Shown here piece after piece: positions 1 through 6,535 of a DNA stretch of 12,829 nucleotides. The notes under the pieces were generated by a model. That model made no database searches. It saw nothing but the letters and a program-made list of their open reading frames with translations, and was not told the DNA's origin. The DNA is taken from contig JACRCS010000502.1 of the NCBI GenBank assembly GCA_016218905.1, positions 1-12,829 on the forward strand. The letters run 5' to 3'. Origin of the DNA: Deltaproteobacteria bacterium (GTDB lineage Bacteria > Desulfobacterota_C > Deferrisomatia > Deferrisomatales > JACRMM01). Position 1 is the stretch's first letter. Every line of letters starts with the position of its first letter. Both the position numbers and the translations under genes were made by a program.

Positions 1-537
1 CAGCCCGCCGCAGAAGAAAGGCACCCCGCCCAGGCACGCGAGCACGGCGAGCCGGGTCACCACGCCTGAGACGCCTGCTCCCCCCGTTGGCCTCGCAAAA
101 GGCTCGTAGAAGGGCTGATGGAAGGGCGCCAGGGTGGTCCTGGCCAACTCCGGAATCGTGCGGATCGCCACCAGGAAGCCGAGCAGGGCCAACACCCCGA
201 AGCCGAAACCCGAAGCCCACACGCTCCAGCGCCCGCGCTCGCCCGACCGCGGAAGACAGGCCACCGCCACGCCGCCCCCACCGAGCCCCAGCAGCGCCAG
301 TCCGATGGTCAGACTGGCGAAGTGGTACCACATGACCACCGAGAACACCCGCATCAAGAGCAACTCGTAGAGGAGGACTCCGCTCGAGAGGAGGAAGAGA
401 CCTCGGAGTTCCGCAGGGAGGATCGGTGAGCCGACAGCCGACAGGCCCGGCTCTCCCAAGCCGGAAACAAGGGCGCTCCTTGCCCCAGGAGGCGCGTGCA
501 TCACTGGGCCGCCGCCCGGGATCGCGCTATCTCCCAT
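1..537 (-). CDS. Multi-pass membrane protein, spermidine-synthase-like family (N-terminal part; cut by left edge)
   Basis: The open frame runs from an ATG at 537 through position 1 without a stop, giving the first 179 residues of a longer protein. Hydrophobic segments are at about residues 46-66, 72-95, 107-126 and 160-178. The stretch LLYELLLMRVFSVVMWYHFA (56-75), followed by a Gly/Leu-rich helix, and the later VPFFCGGL (172-179) resemble the N-terminal membrane part of the large membrane-embedded spermidine-synthase-like proteins (fused transporter/SpeE type). That family carries a Rossmann-fold aminopropyltransferase-like domain further on, which lies outside this window, so no enzymatic activity can be claimed. 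The start at 537 overlaps the preceding stop by 11 bp. A second in-frame ATG at 501 would remove a poorly hydrophobic 12-residue leader and is equally possible; neither has a clear Shine-Dalgarno sequence. The overlap implies translational coupling to the beta-helix gene. The family assignment is from remembered motif similarity. Confidence 0.65.
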   Translation of the reverse strand, partial: MGDSAIPGGGPVMHAPPGARSALVSGLGEPGLSAVGSPILPAELRGLFLLSSGVLLYELLLMRVFSVVMWYHFASLTIGLALLGLGGGGVAVACLPRSGERGRWSVWASGFGFGVLALLGFLVAIRTIPELARTTLAPFHQPFYEPFARPTGGAGVSGVVTRLAVLACLGGVPFFCGGL

Positions 538-2218
538 TCCGAACCCGATCCGCCGGCAGCGACCCGTCCCCGCGAGTGGAGGTCACTCCGGGCTCGGAGA
601 TCGTCGGGTCGACCCCTCGCCGCGTCACGGGGATGTCCACGGCCACGAACGACCCATCGGGCACGACGACCGAGTTCCCGCCATAGGCCCCGAAGAGGTC
701 GCCCCTGCCCGGCTCCGCGTTAGGAAAGGGCGGGTTCGGCCCCTTGGCCACCAGACCGTACCTCCCGGGTCGAAGGGTCAGGGAGAAGGCGCCGTCCTTT
801 CCGGTGGGGGGAGAGTAGGAGAACCCCTCTCCCCGCGGGGCCCCGCCCGGCGCCTCGTGGACGTGGACCCGCACGCCGGCGACCGGCCGCCCCTCGAAGC
901 TCACCGTTCCTCGGATTCCCGAATACCGGCTCGCGGGCCGCCCGGCGTCCGCCAGGGGGCAATCCTCCCAGGGCGCGAACGCCACCCGATCCCGGGGAAA
1001 CTCACGCCCCAGATACCCGGCCAGGGGCTGGTCGTTCCCATCCTCGATGGCGGAGACGTTGCCGTTCTCCCCCAAGGTCCTGATCTGGTCGACGGTCTCC
1101 CGGCCCCACCAGTTGCCGCGAGCGTCGACGAGCCCGTCCTCGCTCCCCTGAAACGGCAATAGCTTCTTCGTGTTGCGCGGCAGGGCCCCAGGCTCCCTGG
1201 GGACCTCTGCGAAGGCCGTTCCCTGGGCTCGATAGGGGATGCTTTTCTCCCCCCGGCTCGACTGCCTGTCGCCCACCGCGAAGGCGAACCTCCGGTTGTC
1301 GTACACGTTGTTGCCTCGCACCTGAGGGTAGGCCGAGCGGTTGCAGTAGATCCCCACCCCATTCTCGAAGATCGCGTTCGCCAGGACCCGCGGGTAGACG
1401 AGCTTCTCCATCCAGATGCCCGTCTGGTTGCCGAGGATCTCATTTCGGGAGATAAGGGGGTTGGACTGGAATTCGACGAAGATCCCCCGCTCGTGGCCCG
1501 AGATCCGGTTCCCTTCGATCTCGGGCGAGGAACCCAACGCGCAGACGATCCCATGCCCTGCGTTGTCGCTGACCAGGCAGTTCGCGATCCGCGGGGAGCT
1601 CGCATTCTCGCACAGGATGCCGATCTTCGCGTTGCGCTGCACCCGGCACTTCTCGATGCGCATCCCGGAGCTCTGTTGGAAGAGGACGCCCACCTCGTTC
1701 TCCGCCACCTCGCAATCGAAGAGCCCTCCCTCGAGGCTCTGAAGTGCCTCCAGCCCCGTCTCGTTCCGCCGGAAGAGGCACTCTTCCGCGAACAGGGACG
1801 AGAATCTGCCCTGAATGCCGCTCTGAGCGTACTCGATACGGCAGTGGCGGAGCCGGCTCACCCTGTCCTTCGCCTTCTCAAAGACGATGCCGCTCCAGTC
1901 CCCGACCCCGGGGGAGTCGGAGGCCGAGGTGAAGACGATCGGCTCGTCCGCGCGGCCCTGGGCGACCAGGGTGCCCCGCACTACGAGCTTTCCCCCCTCC
2001 TTCCCGGGCCCCTTTGCGAACCGGGCTGTCGTACCCGGCAGGATGAGGAGCGTGGCTCCCGGCGCCACGATCACGTCTCCGGTCACGTCGATCACGCCGC
2101 GCCACACCGTGTCCGAGGCCAGGGTCCGGGACGGAGCCGGCTCAGCGGCCTCGAGACCCTGCGCTGACAGCAGCAGGGTCAGAAACGCAACGGAGAGGCC
2201 GCTCGTTCGCAGCGACAC
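527..2218 (-). CDS. Secreted right-handed parallel beta-helix protein with C-terminal carboxypeptidase-regulatory-like domain
   Basis: This 563-residue protein begins with a signal peptide (hydrophobic core about residues 8-22, likely cleavage near GLEAAE). Residues about 40-315 consist of short repeating turns such as NETGLEAL, ENEVGVLF, RNAKIGILCEN, DNAGHGIVCA, GNQTGIWM and ENGVGIYCN, the pattern of NosD/pectate-lyase-like right-handed beta-helices. The helix is capped by ARGNWWG (366-372), typical of this fold. From about 433 to 533 a beta-sandwich of the carboxypeptidase-regulatory or transthyretin-like type follows (GIRGTVSFEGRPVAGVRVHV, then GKDGAFSLTLRPGRYGLVAKG), with FGAYGGNSVVVPDG behind it. 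No catalytic polysaccharide lyase residues can be assigned, so binding or scaffolding outside the inner membrane is as likely as glycan cleavage. The start is GTG at 2218, sharing its first G with the TAG stop of the preceding DUF5989 gene, which implies coupled translation. Confidence 0.9.
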   Translation of the reverse strand: MSLRTSGLSVAFLTLLLSAQGLEAAEPAPSRTLASDTVWRGVIDVTGDVIVAPGATLLILPGTTARFAKGPGKEGGKLVVRGTLVAQGRADEPIVFTSASDSPGVGDWSGIVFEKAKDRVSRLRHCRIEYAQSGIQGRFSSLFAEECLFRRNETGLEALQSLEGGLFDCEVAENEVGVLFQQSSGMRIEKCRVQRNAKIGILCENASSPRIANCLVSDNAGHGIVCALGSSPEIEGNRISGHERGIFVEFQSNPLISRNEILGNQTGIWMEKLVYPRVLANAIFENGVGIYCNRSAYPQVRGNNVYDNRRFAFAVGDRQSSRGEKSIPYRAQGTAFAEVPREPGALPRNTKKLLPFQGSEDGLVDARGNWWGRETVDQIRTLGENGNVSAIEDGNDQPLAGYLGREFPRDRVAFAPWEDCPLADAGRPASRYSGIRGTVSFEGRPVAGVRVHVHEAPGGAPRGEGFSYSPPTGKDGAFSLTLRPGRYGLVAKGPNPPFPNAEPGRGDLFGAYGGNSVVVPDGSFVAVDIPVTRRGVDPTISEPGVTSTRGDGSLPADRVRNGR

Positions 2219-2367
2219 TAGAAGATCGCGTAGATGAACGGGGTCAGGGCAGGGATCTCCGCGAGCAGGACGAAGAGGGTCATCAGGGCTAGAATCACCA
2301 AGAGAGGAGCCAGTACGAACTTCTTCCGCTCTACGACGAAGCAGCCCACGTCTCTCAGGACACCCAT
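2218..2367 (-). CDS. DUF5989 family small membrane protein (SxtK-like)
   Basis: This 49-residue protein has a charged amphipathic N-terminus (MGVLRDVGCFVVERKKF), one transmembrane helix (about 17-36) and a short tail ending PALTPFIYAIF. The pattern of a short N-terminal helix, ERKK, one TM and a final PFIY-[AT]-[IL]-F is that of DUF5989 proteins, which commonly neighbour NodU/CmcH carbamoyltransferases. The saxitoxin cluster has a comparable tiny gene, sxtK, beside its carbamoyltransferase. The function is unknown; a membrane anchor or accessory subunit for the carbamoyltransferase is a reasonable inference. The frame stays open upstream to 2448, but that stretch is Arg/Trp-rich and overlaps the carbamoyltransferase. 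The ATG at 2367 has AGGAG four bases upstream and gives a protein of family length. The gap to the carbamoyltransferase stop is 10 bp, and its stop overlaps the next GTG by one base. Confidence 0.85.
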   Translation of the reverse strand: MGVLRDVGCFVVERKKFVLAPLLVILALMTLFVLLAEIPALTPFIYAIF

Positions 2368-2371
2368 CGAG

Positions 2372-2376
2372 CTCCT
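2372..2376 (-). promoter_or_regulatory. Ribosome binding site of the DUF5989 gene
   Basis: AGGAG on the minus strand, four bases before the ATG at 2367 and just behind the TGA of the carbamoyltransferase. It decides the start of the 49-residue DUF5989 protein against a longer reading that would overlap the upstream gene. Confidence 0.7.
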
Positions 2377-2377
2377 A

Positions 2378-4126
2378 TCACTTCTCCGCCCAGAACGGCC
2401 CCAGCGCCAGGGCATCCAGGCCGGTCTCCGCAAAACAACGGACCGCATCCCGCGGCGAGCAGACGATGGGCTCGCCGCGCACGTTGAAGCTGGTATTCAC
2501 CAGCACGGGGCACCCCGTCTGCGCCTCGAAGGCCTTCAGGAGGCCGTAGAAGACCTCGTTCTGCGACCGACTCACGGTCTGAATCCGGGCGGAGCCGTCC
2601 ACGTGGGTGACAGCCGGGATGCTGGACCGCGGCACCCTCAGCTTCTCGAGTCCTCTCTTCTCCTCAACCACGGGCAGGAGCTGGCGGCCCGCCACTTTGC
2701 CCGCAAGCAGCATGTAGGGGCTCAGGGTTCCGAGCTCGAAGAACTCCCCCGCCCGCTCCTCGAGCACGGCAGGCGCAAAGGGCCGAAACCCTTCGCGGAA
2801 CTTGACCTTCTGGTTCAAGGTCTGCTGCATTGTCGGGACCCGTGGATCCGCGAGGATGCTCCGGTTGCCTAACGCGCGGGGCCCGAATTCCATCCGGCCT
2901 TGAAACCACCCCACCACCTTGCCCGCGGCCAGGGCCCGCACCGCGGTGGACACGAGATCCCCGTGCTCCTTCTCACAACCGGCGACCCCGCCCTCCGCGA
3001 GGGCAGCCGCCATCTCTGACGCTGCGAACTCGGGGCCGAGGAGGGCTCCTTCCATCAGGTCGTCTCCCCCCTTCGGGGGGATGGCGCCCCCGAGGGCGAC
3101 GTGGGCGACATAGGCGGCTCCCAGCGCTCCGCCCGCGTCTCCGGCGGCCGGCTGGATCCAAACGCGGTCGAAGGGACCCTCCCGAAGGACGCGACCGTTG
3201 GCCACGCAGTTCAGGGCCACCCCGCCGGCCAGGCAGAGGTTGCGCTCCCGAGTCTCCTCGGCCACGTGCCGCGCCAGGTCGAAGACAACGAGTTCCAGGG
3301 CCTGCTGGATCGACGCAGCGAGGTCCAGGTGTCTCTCCTCCAGGGGCTCAGCGGGGGCTCGCGGCGGGCCGCCGAAGAGCCGGTGAAAGGCGCCGTTGGT
3401 CATGGCAAGCCGATCTCGATAGGCGAAGAACCGCAGGTCCAGCGTGAAGGAGCCGTCCGGCAAGCGTTGCATCAGCCGGCTGAAGATGAGGTCAAGATAC
3501 CTTGCTTCGCCGTACGGCGCGAGCCCCATCACCTTGTACTCCCCCTCGTTCACTTCGAACCCGAGGTACGACGTAAAGGCCGAGTAGAGCAACCCCAGAG
3601 AGTGGGGGAAGCGCAGCTCCCGCCGCAGTCGCAGGTCGCTGTCTGCACCCGCGCCGTAGGAACAGGTGGCCCACTCCCCCACGCCGTCGATCGTCAGGAC
3701 CGCCGCCCGATCGAAGGGCGAGGGGAAGAAGGCGCTGGCCGCGTGGGAGTAATGGTGCGTGGAATAGAGGGGCTCCCTGCACCCTGGCAGGGTCTTCCCA
3801 AGCCGCCTGCCCACCCAGAGCTTCTCCCGCAGCCACCCGGGCAGCGCGGTACGGAATAGCTCGAACCCCCGGGGTGCCCTCTCCAGGACGGTCATCAGGA
3901 TGCGCTCGAACTTCAGCAACGGCTTGTCGAAGAAGACGACCGCATCCAGCTCCGAGGGCGACAGGTTGCCCTGGCGAAGGCAAAACGCAATCGCCTGCTC
4001 GGGGAACGAGGGGTCGTTCTTCTTCCTCGTGAACCGCTCCTCCTGAGCGGCGGCGACCGGTTTCCCGTCGATGAGGAGCGCCGCGGCGCTGTCGTGGTAG
4101 TGGGCGGAGACGCCCAGAATTCGCAT
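2378..4126 (-). CDS. O-carbamoyltransferase, NodU/CmcH family
   Basis: The 582-residue product matches the length and two-domain layout of NodU/CmcH/TobZ carbamoyltransferases, which transfer the carbamoyl group of carbamoyl phosphate to a hydroxyl via a carbamoyl-adenylate. The N-terminal Kae1-like domain starts MRILGVSAHYHDSAAALL. It carries the metal-binding HHYSHAASAF (124-133; His124 and His128), TIDGVGEW (145-152), EGEYKVMGLAPYG (194-206) and CLAGGVALNC (298-307). The C-terminal YrdC-like domain carries MEFGPRALGNRSILADP (412-428), FREGFRPFAPAV (443-454) and VLVNTSFNVRGEPIV (541-555). All expected motifs are intact and there is no signal peptide, so it is cytoplasmic and probably active. 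The acceptor cannot be read from the sequence. Neighbouring SxtJ-like and DUF5989 membrane proteins suggest action on a membrane-associated acceptor such as a lipid-linked glycan. The start codon lies four bases after the SxtJ-like stop without an obvious Shine-Dalgarno sequence, consistent with coupling. Confidence 0.97.
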   Translation of the reverse strand: MRILGVSAHYHDSAAALLIDGKPVAAAQEERFTRKKNDPSFPEQAIAFCLRQGNLSPSELDAVVFFDKPLLKFERILMTVLERAPRGFELFRTALPGWLREKLWVGRRLGKTLPGCREPLYSTHHYSHAASAFFPSPFDRAAVLTIDGVGEWATCSYGAGADSDLRLRRELRFPHSLGLLYSAFTSYLGFEVNEGEYKVMGLAPYGEARYLDLIFSRLMQRLPDGSFTLDLRFFAYRDRLAMTNGAFHRLFGGPPRAPAEPLEERHLDLAASIQQALELVVFDLARHVAEETRERNLCLAGGVALNCVANGRVLREGPFDRVWIQPAAGDAGGALGAAYVAHVALGGAIPPKGGDDLMEGALLGPEFAASEMAAALAEGGVAGCEKEHGDLVSTAVRALAAGKVVGWFQGRMEFGPRALGNRSILADPRVPTMQQTLNQKVKFREGFRPFAPAVLEERAGEFFELGTLSPYMLLAGKVAGRQLLPVVEEKRGLEKLRVPRSSIPAVTHVDGSARIQTVSRSQNEVFYGLLKAFEAQTGCPVLVNTSFNVRGEPIVCSPRDAVRCFAETGLDALALGPFWAEK

Positions 4127-4130
4127 CGGG

Positions 4131-4331
4131 TCAGAACGTGCGCCGGAGCGCCTCGACCCGGCGGACGTCGTCCTGCACGTCGCACCACCCGCCGGAGGCC
4201 TTCGAGCGGCGTCGCGCCAAGCGAAGCAACAGGGCGTAAGGGGTTACGAAGCCGTAGAAAATCACCGCGAACAGGACCTGCGCCTGCCGGTGAGCCAGCG
4301 TTCGCGCCAGGTGGAAGAAGCGCAGCCCCAT
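4131..4331 (-). CDS. Small SxtJ-like membrane protein
   Basis: This 66-residue protein has a basic N-terminus (MGLRFFHLARTLAHRQAQ), one hydrophobic segment (about 19-38, VLFAVIFYGFVTPYALLLRL), an arginine cluster (LARRRSK) and a short soluble tail ending VEALRRTF. The TP-x-x-LLLRL-like motif at the membrane exit, the arginine patch and the location between an SGNH hydrolase and a NodU/CmcH carbamoyltransferase fit SxtJ-like proteins, of which short forms occur beside DUF5989 genes. No function is established for the family; a membrane tether or accessory for carbamoylation is inferred. It is shorter than SxtJ itself (about 130 residues as I recall), so only the core is present. It starts nine bases after the SGNH stop and ends four bases before the carbamoyltransferase ATG. 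Confidence 0.65.
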   Translation of the reverse strand: MGLRFFHLARTLAHRQAQVLFAVIFYGFVTPYALLLRLARRRSKASGGWCDVQDDVRRVEALRRTF

Positions 4332-4340
4332 GCCGCCGGC

Positions 4341-6290
4341 CTAGGGTGCCGACCGGCCGAACGCCGTGACGCGCCACTGGGCGAGGGCCCCAGGGGGATC
4401 AGGGTGCCCGGTTAGGCGAAGGAACTCCCGGTAGTAAGCCTCGGCCGTCTCCCGATCGCCGAGCCGGGCATACGCGTTGGCAAGGCCCTCACGGAACCCC
4501 GGAGCGTCGGCGACGCGCTTGGCCGTCTCCAACTCGCGCCGGGCCTCGGCCGTCCTGCCGAGGATGCGCAGCGCATCGGCGCGCGCCGTGTGGTAGCCGG
4601 GCGCCGCATCAGGGGGGACGGGCCCGATCCGGTCGAGGATGCCCAAAGCGTCCCCTCCCTGCCGCAACCCGATCCGCGCAAGCGCCAGCAGCAAGGGGAT
4701 GCGAGGCTCCTCGGGGGCGAGGCGCGCCGCGGCCAGCAGGTACGGCAGGGCAGCCTCGAAGTTGCCTTGTTCCATTTCCAGCGAACCCAACTTGTGCGGG
4801 ATATCCTCGACGTCCCGGACGACGTCCCACGCCTTCTTCAACGCGACCTGCGCTTCCGGGTTCTTTCCCGCCCAGTAGTAGGTCCGGCCGACCACCCAAG
4901 ACCCCATAGCGCGGTAGCGGGGCGACACCGCGGCCAGGAGGCCCCCGAGCCGGTTCGCGGCTTCCGCTCGGTGGGCCAGCCACCTCTCCGCGCTCAACGG
5001 CACGACGCCGGCCTTCGCCGCGGCGTCCACGACCAGCAGGGCCACCGCTTGCTGGCCTTCGAGCGTCGGGTGGACGTGATCTTCAAACAGCGTGGGCCCG
5101 GGGATGCCTCCGGGGGACCACCGCCGGAACACGGTCTCGACGTCGGCCAGGGCGACCCCCTCTCGCCTCGCCACGTCGCGAACGGCATCGTTGAACGCAT
5201 CGAGGGCGCGCAGGGGGATGACGTCTTCCTCCTTGGCCCGGTCGTATGCCACGTAGGCTTCCCCCGTTCTGCCGAGTCCGACCAAGGCGCGGCCCTTGAG
5301 GAAGTGAAGCTGCGCAAAGGCATCGTCGATCCGCTCGGCCTCTGCGAGCGCGGCGAGGGCCTCCTCGCACCGGCCGGCGCCGAGCGCCGCCTCCCCCCGG
5401 GAGAACGCGGCCTTCCACCGGGTCAGCTGCCCCTCGTCGAGCCCCGCCCTGTGCTCGGACTTGAACGGCGAGACCCCGGAGAGGTTCGAAGGCAGCGTGC
5501 AGAGCACCAGGGGGATCCCCTTCTCCTTGCTCAGCCTCGCCATCGACTCGAGGTTGTACCGGTACTGGCGGATGACGCCTTCTCGGAACGTCGGATCCCG
5601 GTGGTAGAGCTCCGGGCCCGCCACCTGTTCCAGGATGGCCGACACCCCGTCGCCCACCAAGGTCTTCCGGCCGCTTCCCCCGCCTCCCCGCAATCCGTCC
5701 ACCGCACGAAGGGCCACGGAGTAGATTCTCGACCGGTGCAGGGCCGCCCGCGCTCTGCGCAGTGCCGGCTTCTCCGCGAGAAGGCTCCCAAAGGTCCGGC
5801 GCTCGAGGAACTCGTTGTGCCCCGAGTACACGACGTACAAATCCGGAGAGAACTGCGCGAGTTCCTCCATGAGCCGCCGGACGCGGTAGCTGGCGTAGGA
5901 GATCCCTCCGGCGTTGACGCTTTCGTACGCGCGCGCTCCGTCATAGGTCTGGAGCACACGAGCGGTCCAGGCCGTGAAAGAGGTGTTGTTGATGTAAGGC
6001 TGCCCGTAGGTGGTCGAGCCGCCGAAGGACACGATCCGAAACGTGTTCCCCGGCTTCGGCATCTGGAACGATTGCTCGTTGAAGTACGGCCGTTTGATCG
6101 GGTTCAGGACATACGTGGTGCCGCTGCCCCCCTCAGCCCTCACGAAAAGGGGTTGCGTTCCCTCGAAACCGACGAAGGGATCCTCCCGAGACAGGGGCAT
6201 CACGCCGAGGACCGCGAGAACGACCTCCAGCAGGAGCAGGAGCGAGCACCCCGCGAGGGACGCAAGCAGGTTTTTCTGACGGTCCGTCAC
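4341..6290 (-). CDS. Membrane-anchored SGNH/GDSL-type hydrolase with TPR-like repeats
   Basis: The 649-residue protein starts at a GTG with one N-terminal transmembrane helix (about 8-30) and no clear cleavage site, so the rest probably faces the periplasm. SGNH blocks are visible: FGGSTTYG (89-96, nucleophile Ser92), VNAGGISYASYRV (125-137), YSGHNEF (155-161, Asn159) and FEDHVHP (402-408, Asp404 and His407). The family includes carbohydrate and lipid esterases and acetyltransferase partners; the substrate here is unknown. TPR-like helical hairpins appear twice. One set lies inside the catalytic domain between the third and last blocks (about 295-355), and a longer array runs from about 455 to 625 (for example GNFEAALPYLLAAARLAPEEP and LGDRETAEAYYREFLRL). 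SGNH/TPR proteins often sit next to carbamoyltransferase/SxtJ/DUF5989 genes. No strong Shine-Dalgarno sequence precedes the GTG; AGGTGATC lies about 12 bases upstream. A hairpin and a 19-codon ORF precede it. Confidence 0.9.
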   Translation of the reverse strand: MTDRQKNLLASLAGCSLLLLLEVVLAVLGVMPLSREDPFVGFEGTQPLFVRAEGGSGTTYVLNPIKRPYFNEQSFQMPKPGNTFRIVSFGGSTTYGQPYINNTSFTAWTARVLQTYDGARAYESVNAGGISYASYRVRRLMEELAQFSPDLYVVYSGHNEFLERRTFGSLLAEKPALRRARAALHRSRIYSVALRAVDGLRGGGGSGRKTLVGDGVSAILEQVAGPELYHRDPTFREGVIRQYRYNLESMARLSKEKGIPLVLCTLPSNLSGVSPFKSEHRAGLDEGQLTRWKAAFSRGEAALGAGRCEEALAALAEAERIDDAFAQLHFLKGRALVGLGRTGEAYVAYDRAKEEDVIPLRALDAFNDAVRDVARREGVALADVETVFRRWSPGGIPGPTLFEDHVHPTLEGQQAVALLVVDAAAKAGVVPLSAERWLAHRAEAANRLGGLLAAVSPRYRAMGSWVVGRTYYWAGKNPEAQVALKKAWDVVRDVEDIPHKLGSLEMEQGNFEAALPYLLAAARLAPEEPRIPLLLALARIGLRQGGDALGILDRIGPVPPDAAPGYHTARADALRILGRTAEARRELETAKRVADAPGFREGLANAYARLGDRETAEAYYREFLRLTGHPDPPGALAQWRVTAFGRSAP

Positions 6291-6320
6291 GGCGAGCCCG
6301 GGATCACCTAGGCGGGGCGA

Positions 6321-6343
6321 GGCGAGAGCCGCTTCGCTCCGCC
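6321..6343 (-). other. Intra-operon RNA hairpin behind the 19-codon ORF
   Basis: On the minus strand GGCGGAGC and GCTCTCGCC pair as an eight-base-pair GC-rich stem with one bulged T and a six-base loop (GAAGCG). It begins 21 bases after the TGA of the mini-ORF and ends about 30 bases before the SGNH hydrolase GTG. No T-run follows, so it is not a factor-independent terminator. It could protect the upstream transcript end or reduce expression of the downstream genes. In such GC-rich DNA chance hairpins are common. Confidence 0.4.
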
Positions 6344-6364
6344 GGGCGTGCGGAAGGCTGTCCC

Positions 6365-6424
6365 TCAGCAGGGGTGAACGCTCGACGTCCCGACGACTTT
6401 GGGCTTCACGTAGGTCTTCTTCAT
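6365..6424 (-). CDS. 19-residue peptide ORF, possible modified-peptide precursor
   Basis: The ORF reads MKKTYVKPKVVGTSSVHPC and stops with TGA. It starts at an ATG preceded by AAGGGAG seven bases upstream, the second-best ribosome binding site in the window. It occupies a real gap between two long genes on the operon strand. The composition (KKTYVKPK basic start, then VVG, then a short Ser/His/Pro/Cys end) is unlike the out-of-frame Arg/Gly/Pro-rich noise of this DNA. The YxxPxVVG stretch resembles leader segments recognised by PqqD-like domains in lasso and related peptide pathways (YxxP...G), and a C-terminal Cys is a plausible modification or ligation site. The segment after the Gly would be only seven residues, and no maturase is visible nearby. 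A translated leader controlling the downstream SGNH/carbamoyltransferase genes is the main alternative. I do not recognise it as a named family. Confidence 0.5.
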   Translation of the reverse strand: MKKTYVKPKVVGTSSVHPC

Positions 6425-6431
6425 GGGGTCA

Positions 6432-6438
6432 CTCCCTT
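6432..6438 (-). promoter_or_regulatory. Ribosome binding site of the 19-codon ORF
   Basis: AAGGGAG on the minus strand, seven bases before the ATG at 6424. It is the main argument that the mini-ORF is translated, since several of the long genes here lack a comparable site. Confidence 0.55.
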
Positions 6439-6460
6439 GGACGCTCCGGGTTTGCAGGCC

Positions 6461-6520
6461 TCAGATTCCGATCCCGAGTTTCGAGTCTTTCCAGTCTGCC
6501 AGGCACGCGGTGGCCGCCAC
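6461..6520 (-). CDS. Doubtful GTG-started 19-codon mini-ORF
   Basis: After the stop of the lipoyl-domain protein at 6536, a GTG at 6520 opens a frame reading MAATACLADWKDSKLGIGI (GTG read as Met) and ending in TGA at 6463-6461. AAGGAG lies ten bases upstream, partly overlapping the preceding stop codon, a slightly long but workable spacing. The peptide composition is not typical out-of-frame noise, and it precedes the better-supported mini-ORF by about 36 bases. Against it: a GTG start, short length and no recognised relatives. It is listed because it fills most of an otherwise unexplained 111-base gap. Confidence 0.2.
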   Translation of the reverse strand: MAATACLADWKDSKLGIGI

Positions 6521-6535
6521 TCGGAACTCTCTCCT

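Noticed and set aside
1493..2167. 224-codon plus-strand frame
   Set aside because: It is antisense to the beta-helix gene and lacks any recognisable domain; shadow of the GC-rich coding strand.
2368..2448. 27-residue N-terminal extension of the DUF5989 protein
   Set aside because: It overlaps the carbamoyltransferase C-terminus, is Arg/Trp-rich, and would put an unusual tail on a family of about 50 residues; the AGGAG site supports the ATG at 2367.
2218..4331. Saxitoxin-type biosynthesis locus
   Set aside because: Only the carbamoyltransferase and its two small partners resemble sxt genes; none of the polyketide-like, amidinotransferase or tailoring genes are present, and such trios occur outside toxin clusters.
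4590..6311. 573-codon open frame on the plus strand
   Set aside because: It is antisense to the SGNH hydrolase, which has clear catalytic motifs; no recognisable domain, signal peptide or ribosome binding site.
6425..6535. Possible terminator in the gap after the lipoyl-domain gene (a short GTGGC/GCCAC palindrome near 6510-6520)
   Set aside because: The stem is only four to five base pairs with almost no loop and no T-run, so it is not a credible terminator.
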